Source: Actinomycetes bacterium (GTDB taxonomy: Bacteria > Actinomycetota > Acidimicrobiia > Acidimicrobiales > SZUA-35). From it: 32,342 bases of DNA. The notes beneath the pieces were generated by a model, which was not told the DNA's origin, did not search any database, and saw only the letters and a list, made by a program, of their open reading frames with translations. Positions 7,889-16,674 of this stretch are shown in pieces (positions within the stretch are counted from its first letter, which is position 1; the number at the start of each line of letters is the position of its first letter). Both the position numbers and the translations under genes were made by a program. Location: assembly GCA_024276425.1 (NCBI GenBank), contig JAJRXF010000124.1, positions 1-32,342 on the forward strand, read 5' to 3'.

Positions 7889-8820
7889 GTCCGACCCCCG
7901 TTGTGGCCTCCGCCCTGGCCGATCAGACTAGGGAAACACTGCGCCGGCTGGAGTTGGAAGTCACCCGTCGGCTCGATGGCTTGCTCCATGGCGACCATCA
8001 GGGTCTGGTACCCGGCCACGGAACCGAACTTGGGGAGACGAGAGCCTACGCCCCGGGGGACGATGTCCGCCGAATCGACTGGAATGTCAGTGCCCGCCTG
8101 GATGAACCCCATATCCGTCAGACCATCGCTGACCGGGAACTCGAAACCTGGTTGGTCCTGGACCAGTCTGCTCGGCTTGACTTTGGAACAGCCAAGTGTG
8201 AGAAACGCGAACTCGTTCTGGCTGCGGCCAGCGCTATCGGGTTCCTCACCAACCGCGACGGCAACCGAATCGGTGCCATCTTCGCCGGGCGAGGTGAGGG
8301 TCGAGTCATTCCAGCTAAGGGAACAAAGAAGCATCTTCTTCGAATTTTGCACGAGCTTGCCGCGGCTCCACGGGGTGACGGCGACGGCGTAACCAATTTG
8401 GCCGACAGCTTGATCAAGGTCGGAGCACTAGCCAAACGTCGCGGTTTGGTCGTCGTCGTCTCCGACTTTCAGGTGGAACAAGGGTGGCTGGAACAGTTGC
8501 AGGCCCTATCTCGTCGGCACGATATTTTGGCAATCGAGGTTCTTGACCCGAGAGAACTTGAGCTTCCCAATGTTGGTTTGCTGGCCGTGATCGATCCGGC
8601 TAATGGCCAGGTACGAGAAATACCAACAAACAAAAGGTCAGTTCGAGAGTCTTACGCGCAAGCGGCCAGCGAACGCCGAGCCAGGCTCTCTTCGGAGTTA
8701 GGTAACTCTCGAATCGATCATCTCACGCTGCGGACCGATCGTGATTGGCTCGAAGACATTGTCATGTTTATCGGCGAGCGGCGCCATCGAATCGCCGCCT
8801 TGGGGGGCGGACGGCCGTGA
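7885..8820 (+). CDS. DUF58 domain protein
   Basis: The 311-residue protein carries the DUF58 signature RAYAPGDDVRRIDWNVSARL (about 53-72), followed by a VWA-like fold with a degenerate metal site (WLVLDQSARLDFG, about 89-101). There is no membrane helix, unlike many longer DUF58 proteins. DUF58 proteins are regular partners of MoxR ATPases, and their biochemical role is poorly defined. It starts at GTG 7885 inside the moxR stop (GTGA) and ends in another GTGA overlap with the VWA gene, so all three are made together. The rest of the sequence gives no catalytic motif. Confidence 0.92.
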   Translation: MSPTPVVASALADQTRETLRRLELEVTRRLDGLLHGDHQGLVPGHGTELGETRAYAPGDDVRRIDWNVSARLDEPHIRQTIADRELETWLVLDQSARLDFGTAKCEKRELVLAAASAIGFLTNRDGNRIGAIFAGRGEGRVIPAKGTKKHLLRILHELAAAPRGDGDGVTNLADSLIKVGALAKRRGLVVVVSDFQVEQGWLEQLQALSRRHDILAIEVLDPRELELPNVGLLAVIDPANGQVREIPTNKRSVRESYAQAASERRARLSSELGNSRIDHLTLRTDRDWLEDIVMFIGERRHRIAALGGGRP

Positions 8821-9788
8821 ACTTCCTCTCTCCCGAACGACTCTGGGTGTTGGTCGTAGTCGCGATATTGGCCGCCCTCTACATATTCATGCAAACTCGA
8901 CGCAAGGTGTACGCGGCCCGTCTAAGTTCCAGCGCCATGCTCGATTCAGTGCTCCCCAAGACGCCAGGCTGGAGACGTCACGGCACCGCCCTGATCTTCC
9001 TGTTGTCTCTGGCCGGACTGGTCGTCGGGTTCGCCCAACCAACTCGATCCGTACGTGTTCCTCGTGAGCGAGCCACCGTCATTGTCGCCATCGACGTATC
9101 CTTGTCGATGCAAGCCACCGACGTCACCCCCGATCGGCTCAGCGCCGCCCAAGATGCGGCCAATCGGTTTATAGATGAGCTGCCCCCAACCCTCAATGTC
9201 GGGATTGTTTCCTTCGCCGGGACTGCCGCCGTTCTCGTTCCCCCGACCCAGGATCGAGCTCTTGCCCATCGAGCAATCGAGCAACTCGAACTAGCCGAAT
9301 CAACCGCCATTGGAGAGGCAATCGTGACAAGCCTCGACGCATTATCTTCTGCCCCACCAGATGAGACTGGAGAAACGCCCCCAGCAAGAATCGTCCTTCT
9401 ATCAGACGGAGTAACAACGGTGGGAAGATCTGACGAGGAAGCCATTGCCGCCGCCCTCGTCGAGGAAGTTCCCGTGTCGACCATTGCCTTTGGTACCCCG
9501 GAAGGACTGATCTTGTATGACGATCCCGCCACTCCAACCGTTGAGCAAGATCCGATTCCCGTTCCCGTTGGCGGTGACAGCCTTCAAACCATTGCCGATA
9601 ACACAGGAGGAACTTTCTTCTCCGCCGAGAGTCTGGAAGAGCTCGATGCCGTCTACAACGACATCGGCTCAGCTATTGGTTACGAAGACGCCGAGCGCGA
9701 AGTAACCGACTGGTTCGTGGGTGGGACACTGGCAGCCTTGGTTGTCGCTGGGTTGTTGAACCTGCTGTGGTTCCAGCGCCTTCCCTAG
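8817..9788 (+). CDS. BatA-like membrane VWA-domain protein
   Basis: From GTG 8817, which overlaps the DUF58 stop by four bases, the product is 323 residues. Two N-terminal membrane helices (about 8-25 and 58-75) precede a von Willebrand A domain with an intact metal-ion-dependent adhesion site: DVSLSM (Asp93, Ser95, Ser97), a Thr in AESTAIGEA and Asp in LLSDGVTT. A last helix (about 300-318) returns the chain to the membrane. This is the BatA/BatB arrangement found with MoxR and DUF58. The complex probably works at or outside the membrane, but the client is unknown. Its TAG stop (9786-9788) interlocks with the smc stop on the other strand. Confidence 0.93.
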   Translation: MNFLSPERLWVLVVVAILAALYIFMQTRRKVYAARLSSSAMLDSVLPKTPGWRRHGTALIFLLSLAGLVVGFAQPTRSVRVPRERATVIVAIDVSLSMQATDVTPDRLSAAQDAANRFIDELPPTLNVGIVSFAGTAAVLVPPTQDRALAHRAIEQLELAESTAIGEAIVTSLDALSSAPPDETGETPPARIVLLSDGVTTVGRSDEEAIAAALVEEVPVSTIAFGTPEGLILYDDPATPTVEQDPIPVPVGGDSLQTIADNTGGTFFSAESLEELDAVYNDIGSAIGYEDAEREVTDWFVGGTLAALVVAGLLNLLWFQRLP

Positions 9789-12700
9789 CTTCTGGTTTCA
9801 ACCTTCTCACTCACCACCTTGGATGAGCCACCCGGCTTCATACTGACACCGTAGAGCACGTCTGCAGCCTCCATCGTGCGTTTCTGATGGCTGACGATGA
9901 TCAGTTGTGCTTCCTTGCGGAATTCTTGAACCAAGGCCAGAAAGCGGTGCAGATTCATATCATCGAGTGCCGCCTCAACCTCATCCATCACATAGAACGG
10001 TGAGGGACGGCTCTTGAACACGGCAAACAGAAAACCAAGGGCAGTCAACGAACGCTCTCCGCCAGACAACAGAGATAGCTTCTTTACGTTCTTCCCCGAA
10101 GGCTTAGCCTCGATCTCAACCCCGCAGTTGAGCAGATCCCCTGGATCGGTCAATTTTACCGCTCCCCGCCCGCCAGGGAAAAGGGTCTGAAACAGCTCGA
10201 CAAAGTTCGTGGCAACATCGGCGTAAGCGGCAGAGAACACATCGACGATTTCGCTATCAATCTCACGGATGAGCCTGCTCAGGTCACGCTTTGTACTCTT
10301 CACATCCTGAAGCTGACCATCGAGAAATTCATGCCGACCCTTGAGCTCTTCGAACTCCTCAAGCGCCAGGGGATTGATCGGGCCCAACAACTTCAGTTCC
10401 CGTTCCAGTTCGCGGGTCCGAGCCTCGGGCGTGGCACCCTCGGGAACCGCTGGCAACTCGGCCGCCATCGCCATTTCGGGTTCGGTGTCGAGATCTCGCC
10501 TCACCGCATCGGTCAGGGTTTCGAGTCGTACCCCGTTTTCTGCATCGGAAAGCTCAAGTCTACTGCGCTTGTCTCTGGTCTCTACCAGGTCTCGCTCGGC
10601 CTTCTTTCGTTCCCTCCTTCGCTCAGACAGGATTTCTGATACCTCTCTCGCGGCATGGGATTGGGCTTCCTGTTCTGCCCGAAGAAGTTCTAGCCACCCA
10701 TCAAGCGTCTCGCCTTTTTCGACCAGAACCTTGGCTAGTTCGTCGACTACGTCAAGCGATGATTGCAGATCTTCCCGACGAAACTTGGCTTCGGCCCTCT
10801 CACCAACCAGGCGTTCGAGTCGTTTCTCAACCTCGATCTGGCGAGCCAGCAAGGACTCTTCTCGACTGTTCAACGCGGCCCGGCGAACCTCGAGTTCACT
10901 TCGGAGTCTGGCTGTCGATTTTGCTCGATCCTCAAGCTCACGTCTGGCCTCCGACATCGACTGGTTGCGATCGGAATGAGCCGCTTCGTCTGCCTCGAGC
11001 CCCGGCAGGCGAAGTTGAAGCTCATCTGTTTGGGCCCGGTCCGAGGCCAGCCGCTCGCGTACGGCACTGAGTTGGTCATCAAGCCGCATTCGATCCGCTG
11101 CCAGATCATTCAGTTGCTGAGTCGATCGTTCTACCGAGGCCGATGCTGCCTCAAGCTCCCCCTGGGCACTGCGAAGACGACTCTCGGCCTGGTGTCTGCC
11201 CTGGCGCGCGACCTCCCGCAGTTCCTGGACATCAAGCAGGGAACGAGCCGCAGCTGCGGCCGAAGCTATTGCGACCTCGGCAGATGACACCGCCTCCTCA
11301 AGCGCAGCCCCCGTCGCCCCGGTGCCTGCCTGCCCGATGCTCCAACTACCTCGACCGAAACGGTCACCAGATCGCGTGACAACCGTCGTGTGCGGGTATT
11401 GAAGAACGACGTCAAGGGCCTCCCGCCAATCAGAGTCCAATGCCACCGCATCGCCAAGCAAAGAATCGAGCAGACCTTCAACATCGGGTCGGAGGGCACG
11501 AACATGTTGACGGACGGGCTCTCCCACGGGAGGAACTGAAGGCTTGGAGCGGGCCGCTGCGAGGGCGACGAAGGGCCCAAGGGCCAGAACTGCTCCGGCC
11601 AGGTCTTGGGATGCCAGCGATTCTAAGGCCGCTCGTCCGTTGGCGACATCGTCAACAACCACCGCACGCATGGCCTGGCCGGCTGCGGCTTCAACCGCCG
11701 CTCCCCATCCCTCGTCGATATCGACCAAGTCGAGCAGGGTGCCCAATACTCCCACTTCACCAACCAACGCGTCTGCTCCAGCCGCACTCCTTGCGGCATC
11801 CAGGGCTTGAGCCAGGGCGTCAGCCCTTGCCTGCCAGCGACTAGCCTCGCTATCGGCCTGGCGACGGGTCTCGGTTGCCTCTTCAACCCTCTTTTCAAGC
11901 GTAGAGCACTCGCCGGTCGAGCGAACAACCATCTCTTGAAGCTTGGGTACTTCTAGGGTGAGCCGTTCGACCGTTGTCTGTGCGTCGGTCCGGCCTTGGA
12001 TCAGCCGGTCGTGACGGGCCCCGAGAGCATCCAACTGCTCCTCTAGTCGACGGCTTTCCTGATCATCTCGTTGGGCGGCCGATTGGAGGGCCGCTAGCTG
12101 GGTTCGGACCTCTGCAGCCTGAACTGGGGCGGGACCCATTCCCTCTCCCCATGCTTGCTCAAAAGCCTCGTGATCCTGCGCCAACCTACGCTCAACTACT
12201 TCGAGCTCTCGAAACTCCGGGTCGAGTTCGTGACCCTCAAGGACAGTCGTCGCCAAGGACTCAACGATTGATGCCGCCTCGGATTCCAGGCTGGATACCA
12301 CGCCCTCATCAACGGCAGACTGCAGTTCGCCCCTCAGGCGTCTCTGCCGCTCAGCCACAACATTGGCCTGGCCCCGGATCCTCTCCTTCAGGCTTTGGCC
12401 GCAGGAGAGAATGTCGCCGACATCGGATCCGCCGAGGGCCGCAAGCTCGGCCTCAGCGTTGAGTACCCCTCGGTCAAATTCGGCCAAGGTTGCCTGCAAC
12501 TCCGCAGTGCGAGCATCAAGGTCCGCTCGTTGTTTACGCGAGTGCGTCAGTTTGGCTTGGAGGGCCGTCAGTTCCCGGCCAACCAGATGGAGCTTCAGGG
12601 CGTGCAATTCACTCACCAGGGAACCATGCCGCCGAGCGGCATCGGCCTGCTTTTCCAGCGGTCGAAGCTGGCGTCTCACCTCTCGAACTAGGTCAGCCAA

Positions 12701-13270
12701 CCGATGAAGGTTCTCGTCCGTGGAAGCTAGCCGACGTTCCGCCCGCTCCTTGCGCCTCCGATACTTCAGAACACCAGCAGCCTCTTCAATGATCGCCCGC
12801 CGCTCTTCGGGCCTAGCGTTCAGCACTGCGTCAATCTGTCCCTGTGACACGATGATGTGCTGCTGACGGCCAACGCCAGAATCAGAAAGTAGCTCCTGGA
12901 TGTCTAGCAAACGACACGAAACATTGTTGATGGCATATTCGGACTCACCAGAGCGAAACAGGGTTCTCTTAATGGTGACCTCCGTGAAGTCAATCGGTAA
13001 CTGCCCGTCACTATTGTCGATAGTGAGGGAGACCTCAGCCCGACCAAGGGCCGATCGCTTCTGAGTACCAGCAAAGATGATGTCATCCATCTTTTGGGCC
13101 CGTACCGCCTTCGGCGCCTGGGCACCGAGCACCCAGGCCATGGCGTCAACAACATTGGATTTGCCGCTGCCGTTTGGTCCAACCACGACCGTCACACCCC
13201 GTTCGAGGTTGAGGGTGGCTGGGTCAGCGAACGACTTGAATCCCTTGATGGTGAGCGCTTTCAGGTACAC
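9785..13270 (-). CDS. smc: chromosome segregation ATPase SMC
   Basis: SMC forms the ring-shaped condensin that organises and segregates the chromosome. The 1161-residue protein starts at GTG 13270 with MYLKALTIKGFKSFA. Walker A is GPNGSGKSN (31-39). Two long coiled coils flank a hinge around 490-650 (gene-proximal motif GEVGVLGTLLDLV, later IGQAGTGATG). The C-terminal head has signature LSLLSGGERSLTALG and Walker B FYVMDEVEAALDD. Length and domain order are normal. It lies 17 bp after the MutM-like gene in a rnc-mutM-smc run common to actinobacteria. It converges on the VWA gene with overlapping stop codons, leaving no room for a terminator between them. Confidence 0.98.
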   Translation of the reverse strand: MYLKALTIKGFKSFADPATLNLERGVTVVVGPNGSGKSNVVDAMAWVLGAQAPKAVRAQKMDDIIFAGTQKRSALGRAEVSLTIDNSDGQLPIDFTEVTIKRTLFRSGESEYAINNVSCRLLDIQELLSDSGVGRQQHIIVSQGQIDAVLNARPEERRAIIEEAAGVLKYRRRKERAERRLASTDENLHRLADLVREVRRQLRPLEKQADAARRHGSLVSELHALKLHLVGRELTALQAKLTHSRKQRADLDARTAELQATLAEFDRGVLNAEAELAALGGSDVGDILSCGQSLKERIRGQANVVAERQRRLRGELQSAVDEGVVSSLESEAASIVESLATTVLEGHELDPEFRELEVVERRLAQDHEAFEQAWGEGMGPAPVQAAEVRTQLAALQSAAQRDDQESRRLEEQLDALGARHDRLIQGRTDAQTTVERLTLEVPKLQEMVVRSTGECSTLEKRVEEATETRRQADSEASRWQARADALAQALDAARSAAGADALVGEVGVLGTLLDLVDIDEGWGAAVEAAAGQAMRAVVVDDVANGRAALESLASQDLAGAVLALGPFVALAAARSKPSVPPVGEPVRQHVRALRPDVEGLLDSLLGDAVALDSDWREALDVVLQYPHTTVVTRSGDRFGRGSWSIGQAGTGATGAALEEAVSSAEVAIASAAAAARSLLDVQELREVARQGRHQAESRLRSAQGELEAASASVERSTQQLNDLAADRMRLDDQLSAVRERLASDRAQTDELQLRLPGLEADEAAHSDRNQSMSEARRELEDRAKSTARLRSELEVRRAALNSREESLLARQIEVEKRLERLVGERAEAKFRREDLQSSLDVVDELAKVLVEKGETLDGWLELLRAEQEAQSHAAREVSEILSERRRERKKAERDLVETRDKRSRLELSDAENGVRLETLTDAVRRDLDTEPEMAMAAELPAVPEGATPEARTRELERELKLLGPINPLALEEFEELKGRHEFLDGQLQDVKSTKRDLSRLIREIDSEIVDVFSAAYADVATNFVELFQTLFPGGRGAVKLTDPGDLLNCGVEIEAKPSGKNVKKLSLLSGGERSLTALGFLFAVFKSRPSPFYVMDEVEAALDDMNLHRFLALVQEFRKEAQLIIVSHQKRTMEAADVLYGVSMKPGGSSKVVSEKVETRS

Positions 13271-13287
13271 GGTTGAATGAGGCTCCG

Positions 13288-14136
13288 CTAGACCTGCGTG
13301 GTACAGAAGAAAACTGGCTTGCCCTTGAATGTCGCTTTGGAGATTGGCACCCGAGATCGAGGACTAAGTTCCCCGGCCTTGCCATAGACCGCCAGATGAT
13401 CTCCAAACTCTCCGGGGTTTCCCGTGAGATCGAGAAATGGCCGCTTCTCCAGTGAAGTCCCACGATATTTGATGGCATCATGAAGGATTCCGACCACCGA
13501 GCGATAGAGCCGACGGACCTCTTGAGTGGTCAGTTCGTTGGCCTTGCGGTCATAACGTAAGCCAGCGTCAAACAAGATCTCATCGCTATAAATCGCCCCA
13601 ATTCCCACAAACGCGGTCGAATCCATGAGCAAAGCCTTGAGTGGTTCAGTGCGGCGTAACACGAAACGTCCAAAATCGATCCAAGACATCGGATGACTAA
13701 GCAGATCGAGGGCCTGCTCATCTTCGGGCAGCAGGCTGGCCTCGAATTCCTCGGTACTCATAAGTCGGATCAGATTCGATCCATCGGTGTCGGCTACCCG
13801 TAGGTCTCCACCCTGAGTAAAGGTCACTACAAGATCAATATCACTAGCCATTGCCTTGCGACTCGCGCAGCGTTCGAGTCGACCTGATGCACCAAGATCA
13901 ATGGCCAAGACCATCTCGTTGTTTAGTTGAAGAAGGATCGTGGTCGTACATCGCTCGACGGCTAGGACCTTGGCTCCGATCAGAGGATCGGCGAATGCCT
14001 TCTTTGTCCGGAATCCGGGCATCGACTTGAGACTCTTGGCATCGACGGCTTTGACCTTGCGGCCGACAATGTCTCGTTCAAGGTCTCGACGTAGAGTCTC
14101 GATCTCTGGTAGCTCTAGTTCGGCCATGGCGCCCAT
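13288..14136 (-). CDS. mutM: Fpg/MutM-family protein, probably without base-excision activity
   Basis: Overall sequence and position (rnc-mutM-smc) identify the formamidopyrimidine-DNA glycosylase family: LPEIETLRRDLERDIVG at the N-terminus, DLGASGRL, and GIGAIYSDEILFDAGL (helix-two-turn-helix). Length (about 280) is normal. The catalytic features are not: family members begin Met-Pro-Glu-Leu-Pro-Glu, with Pro as the nucleophile after Met removal, whereas here the frame reads MAELELPEIET, placing Leu at that position. The active-site Lys of the GKY turn is replaced (ERCTTTILLQL), the void-filling Met of GMSGRL is Ala, and the C-terminal zinc finger has kept one of four Cys (LSPRSR and FFCTTQ). 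ATG 14136 is preferred (GGAAGAG just upstream); GTG 14139 and ATG 14127 are alternatives. It overlaps the rnc stop. It may be a DNA-binding relic or have another role. Confidence 0.88.
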   Translation of the reverse strand: MGAMAELELPEIETLRRDLERDIVGRKVKAVDAKSLKSMPGFRTKKAFADPLIGAKVLAVERCTTTILLQLNNEMVLAIDLGASGRLERCASRKAMASDIDLVVTFTQGGDLRVADTDGSNLIRLMSTEEFEASLLPEDEQALDLLSHPMSWIDFGRFVLRRTEPLKALLMDSTAFVGIGAIYSDEILFDAGLRYDRKANELTTQEVRRLYRSVVGILHDAIKYRGTSLEKRPFLDLTGNPGEFGDHLAVYGKAGELSPRSRVPISKATFKGKPVFFCTTQV

Positions 14137-14882
14137 CACTCTTCCAGTGCGTTGGCGAGAACGATCCAGGCCGACCGTGCGGCCGCCTGCTCTGCTCTCT
14201 TTTTGGATGTTCCGCTGCCCTCACCCATCGAGTTATCGTCAACGATGGCAACTGCTTCGAAGCGACGATCATGATCAGGTCCGCTTCCGGTTATTCGATA
14301 GCCTGGCGATCCAAGCCCAAGCTGGGCCGTCAATTCTTGGAGACGGGTCTTGTAGTCCTGGCGACCAGGTCGTTCGGCGCCAGCAAGTATGTCTTCCAGG
14401 AGAAGACGGAGCACGATCTGCTGGGCCGTTTCCCAGCCGCCGTCAAGGTATACCGCTCCGATGACCGCCTCCAACGAGTCGGCAAGAATCGACTCCTTGT
14501 CTCGCCCTCCGGATTGATCTTCACCTTTGCCTAGCAACAGAATAGAACCCAGTTCTAATCGGGCCGCAACCTCGGCCAAGGTGGCCGTATTCACAACCGA
14601 AGCTCTGAGCTTGGCCAGGTGCCCCTCGGCCAGATCTGGATAGCTGGCATGGATGTGATCGGTGACCACCAAACCCAAAACCGCATCACCAAGGAACTCC
14701 AGGCGCTCATTGGAGGTCGCCTCGACGTTCTCCGCACAATAGCTACGGTGGGTCGTCGCCAACCTCAGGTACGCCAAGTCCTTGAACTCATAGCCAAGAT
14801 CACGGGTGAACGCCGCGGTTTCAGGCCATGGCTCATCGGTCGATGAATTCGCCGAAAGTGGTGCGGTCTCCGTATCGCTCAG
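14136..14882 (-). CDS. rnc: ribonuclease III, apparent CTG start
   Basis: RNase III cuts double-stranded RNA in rRNA and mRNA maturation. The core shows NERLEFLGDAVLG (Glu and Asp metal ligands at about 62 and 66), DSLEAVIGAVYLDGG, then a C-terminal double-stranded RNA-binding domain ending GTSKKRAEQAAARSAW. The first standard start codon in frame is TTG 14777, which would cut off the first helix. Upstream of it the frame remains open and reads like a typical N-terminus (PETAAFTRDLGYEFKDLAYL) back to a CTG at 14882, just downstream of an in-frame TGA. That CTG overlaps the acpP stop as CTGA and has GGAG three bases upstream. I therefore extend the gene to 248 residues. The 3' end overlaps the MutM-like gene by three bases. 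Confidence 0.9.
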   Translation of the reverse strand: MSDTETAPLSANSSTDEPWPETAAFTRDLGYEFKDLAYLRLATTHRSYCAENVEATSNERLEFLGDAVLGLVVTDHIHASYPDLAEGHLAKLRASVVNTATLAEVAARLELGSILLLGKGEDQSGGRDKESILADSLEAVIGAVYLDGGWETAQQIVLRLLLEDILAGAERPGRQDYKTRLQELTAQLGLGSPGYRITGSGPDHDRRFEAVAIVDDNSMGEGSGTSKKRAEQAAARSAWIVLANALEE

Positions 14883-15178
14883 GACTCCTCACCAACCTGG
14901 CTGTAAACATAATCAACCGCGTCTCGGACAGTCTTTAGATCCTGTAGATCCTCATCCTCAATACGAAACCCAACCGTGCGATCGGAGAGTTCTTCTTCAA
15001 GCGCCTCGACCAATTCGATTAGTGCGAGTGAGTCGGCGTCCAGATCGTCGGCAAAAGAACTTCCCTCGTTGATGCTTTCCGGCTCGGTTTCTAGAATGTC
15101 TGCAAGACGATCCCGCACAAGGCTTACTACGTCTTGTCGGCTCATAGGTGACTGTTCCATGTGGGTTTCGGCTGGCAT
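14879..15178 (-). CDS. acpP: acyl carrier protein
   Basis: ACP carries fatty acyl chains on a phosphopantetheine arm. The motif DDLDADSLALIELVEALEEE contains the Ser modified by holo-ACP synthase. From ATG 15178 (AAGGA seven bases upstream) the product is 99 residues; an ATG at 15205 lacks a binding site and ATGs at 15160 and 15145 would also give plausible proteins of 80-95 residues. The segment EELSDRTVGFRIEDEDLQDL is longer and more acidic than usual after helix II. It lies between plsX and rnc, the classical plsX-acpP-rnc order, which links phospholipid precursor synthesis to RNA processing. Its stop overlaps the putative rnc start. Confidence 0.93.
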   Translation of the reverse strand: MPAETHMEQSPMSRQDVVSLVRDRLADILETEPESINEGSSFADDLDADSLALIELVEALEEELSDRTVGFRIEDEDLQDLKTVRDAVDYVYSQVGEES

Positions 15179-15249
15179 CCACTCGTCCTTGGTGACTAGT
15201 GTCATAAGCTGGCGGTAACGGACAACCGCGAGCTTAGAACGGCGAGAGT

Positions 15250-16332
15250 CTAACGGATTGTTTCGCCGATGCTGGGATCGTGCGAGGAATCTGCCCTCTG
15301 TTCGACCATGTCGCGGATTCGCTGCACCATTTGAACTTCAACCATGTCTGATGCCGTTCGAATAGCATTCGCAATCCCATAGGGGGTCGCTGAGCCATGC
15401 GCAATCATCGAAACGCCCCGCGTTCCCAGCAAGGCTGCCGAACCACGCGACTCGACATCAAGTTCGGTGTAGATCGGAGCGAGAACCGGATCAACAAGAT
15501 TGGCCGTGGCGGACACCTCGGGGGTGGATCGAAGTGCTGAACGAATGGCGTTGAGGGCTACATCCATGCCCCCTTCAAGAGACTTGAGGATGATGTTGCC
15601 CGTGAACCCGTCACAAACAATCACATCAGCCGCACCAATCATGAGGTCTCGACCCTCGAGATTCCCGACATAGTCAGCTCCACACGCTGTTGTCCAATTG
15701 GTTTCTTCCAGCAGCGAACACGTATCCTTGACCAAGGCATTGCCTTTGCCTGCCTCCTCACCAATGGTCATAATCCCGACCCGCGGTCGTTCGACCCCAA
15801 ACCGGGCACGAGCGTAGACCGCTCCCATCTGTGCGAACTGGACCAGCCACTCCGGCGAACAGTCAGCATTGGCACCACAATCAAGCAGGGTGGTTGGTGT
15901 GCTGCCAAGAACAGGGAAAGGAACGGCGATTGCAGGACGAGAAATGCCTCGGATTCGACCGAGGCGTAACAGTGAGGCAGCCATCGCCGCGCCAGTATTG
16001 CCAGCGCTCAGAACCGATGAGGCCTGACCATCTCGCACTGCTTCGGCCGCTCGCACAACCGAAGAGTCTCTTTTGCGACGAACACTGGCCGCTGGCTCGT
16101 CATGCATCGAGATCACTTCGCTCGCCGAGATAACGGGAATACCATTGGTATCACCAATCTCGTCTGGTCGACCAACAAGAACCACTGGAACACCGAGGCG
16201 CTCGACCGCTAGCTTGGCACCGGCCACAATGGAGGCTGGCGCATTATCACCACCCATAGCATCGACCGCGACAGGCAGTCGTGTAAGGCTTTGATCTTGG
16301 GATTGCTCGCTTATGCCGCCGATGCTGACCAC
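15250..16332 (-). CDS. plsX: phosphate acyltransferase PlsX
   Basis: PlsX converts acyl-ACP to acyl-phosphate for the first step of phospholipid synthesis. The hallmark LPVAVDAMGGDNAPASIVAG is near the N-terminus, followed by VVLVGRPDEI, SVLSAGNTGAAM, LLDCGANADC and VCDGFTGNIILKSLEG, all normal for the family. A longer open frame reaches 16458 but overlaps rpmF, so I take GTG 16332, 13 bp after the rpmF stop, giving 360 residues, slightly long because of a ~20-residue Ser/Gln-rich leader. It follows rpmF directly, the common rpmF-plsX coupling, and precedes acpP by about 70 bp. Confidence 0.94.
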   Translation of the reverse strand: MVSIGGISEQSQDQSLTRLPVAVDAMGGDNAPASIVAGAKLAVERLGVPVVLVGRPDEIGDTNGIPVISASEVISMHDEPAASVRRKRDSSVVRAAEAVRDGQASSVLSAGNTGAAMAASLLRLGRIRGISRPAIAVPFPVLGSTPTTLLDCGANADCSPEWLVQFAQMGAVYARARFGVERPRVGIMTIGEEAGKGNALVKDTCSLLEETNWTTACGADYVGNLEGRDLMIGAADVIVCDGFTGNIILKSLEGGMDVALNAIRSALRSTPEVSATANLVDPVLAPIYTELDVESRGSAALLGTRGVSMIAHGSATPYGIANAIRTASDMVEVQMVQRIRDMVEQRADSSHDPSIGETIR

Positions 16333-16345
16333 GGGGCGCCCGACT

Positions 16346-16525
16346 TTAGTCGACCTCGATGGCCTGGCGACCCTTGTACCAGCCGCAGCTTGCACAGACC
16401 CGATGGGGGAGCTTGGCGGCCGAACAACGCGGGCAAAGGCTTCGAGCCGGAGCGTCAAGCTTCCAACTGGAGGCTCGACGGCTGCGAGTCTTGGCCTTGG
16501 AGGTCTTTTTCTTTGGGACGGCCAT
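16346..16525 (-). CDS. rpmF: 50S ribosomal protein L32
   Basis: The 59-residue protein begins MAVPKKKTSKAKTRSRRA, the invariant L32 start, and has the zinc-ribbon cysteines LCPRC and VCASCGWYKG. All four Cys are kept, so this is the zinc-binding form. The ATG at 16525 is clear because the Met-Ala-Val-Pro start is conserved; the open frame runs further upstream without meaning. It heads the rpmF-plsX-acpP-rnc-mutM-smc run. Upstream 16526-16674 is a shared divergent promoter region with the membrane protein gene at 16675. Confidence 0.97.
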   Translation of the reverse strand: MAVPKKKTSKAKTRSRRASSWKLDAPARSLCPRCSAAKLPHRVCASCGWYKGRQAIEVD

Positions 16526-16662
16526 GCAGAATCCAGTACTCGTTTGAGAATCGGGAGGGCGCCAACCGACGGGTGGGCGCGGGCGGCAAAGCATAGCGTC
16601 TATCGGCCAATCCAACGACCGGGGACCCGTGGAGGCTCAACAAAATCTCCGCCACGATGGTC

Positions 16663-16668
16663 TAAGGT
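16663..16668 (+). promoter_or_regulatory. putative -10 box of leaderless mRNA for the 220-residue gene
   Basis: TAAGGT ends six bases before ATG 16675 and no ribosome binding site is seen, fitting leaderless transcription. Confidence 0.5.
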
Positions 16669-16674
16669 CGAGCA

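Noticed and set aside
10341-10979. Ser/Arg-rich plus-strand open frame inside smc
   Set aside because: Shadow of the coiled-coil codons of smc; composition is low-complexity Ser/Arg with no motif.
16333-16458. Longer N-terminus for plsX
   Set aside because: It would overlap rpmF in another frame and adds residues with no similarity to PlsX.
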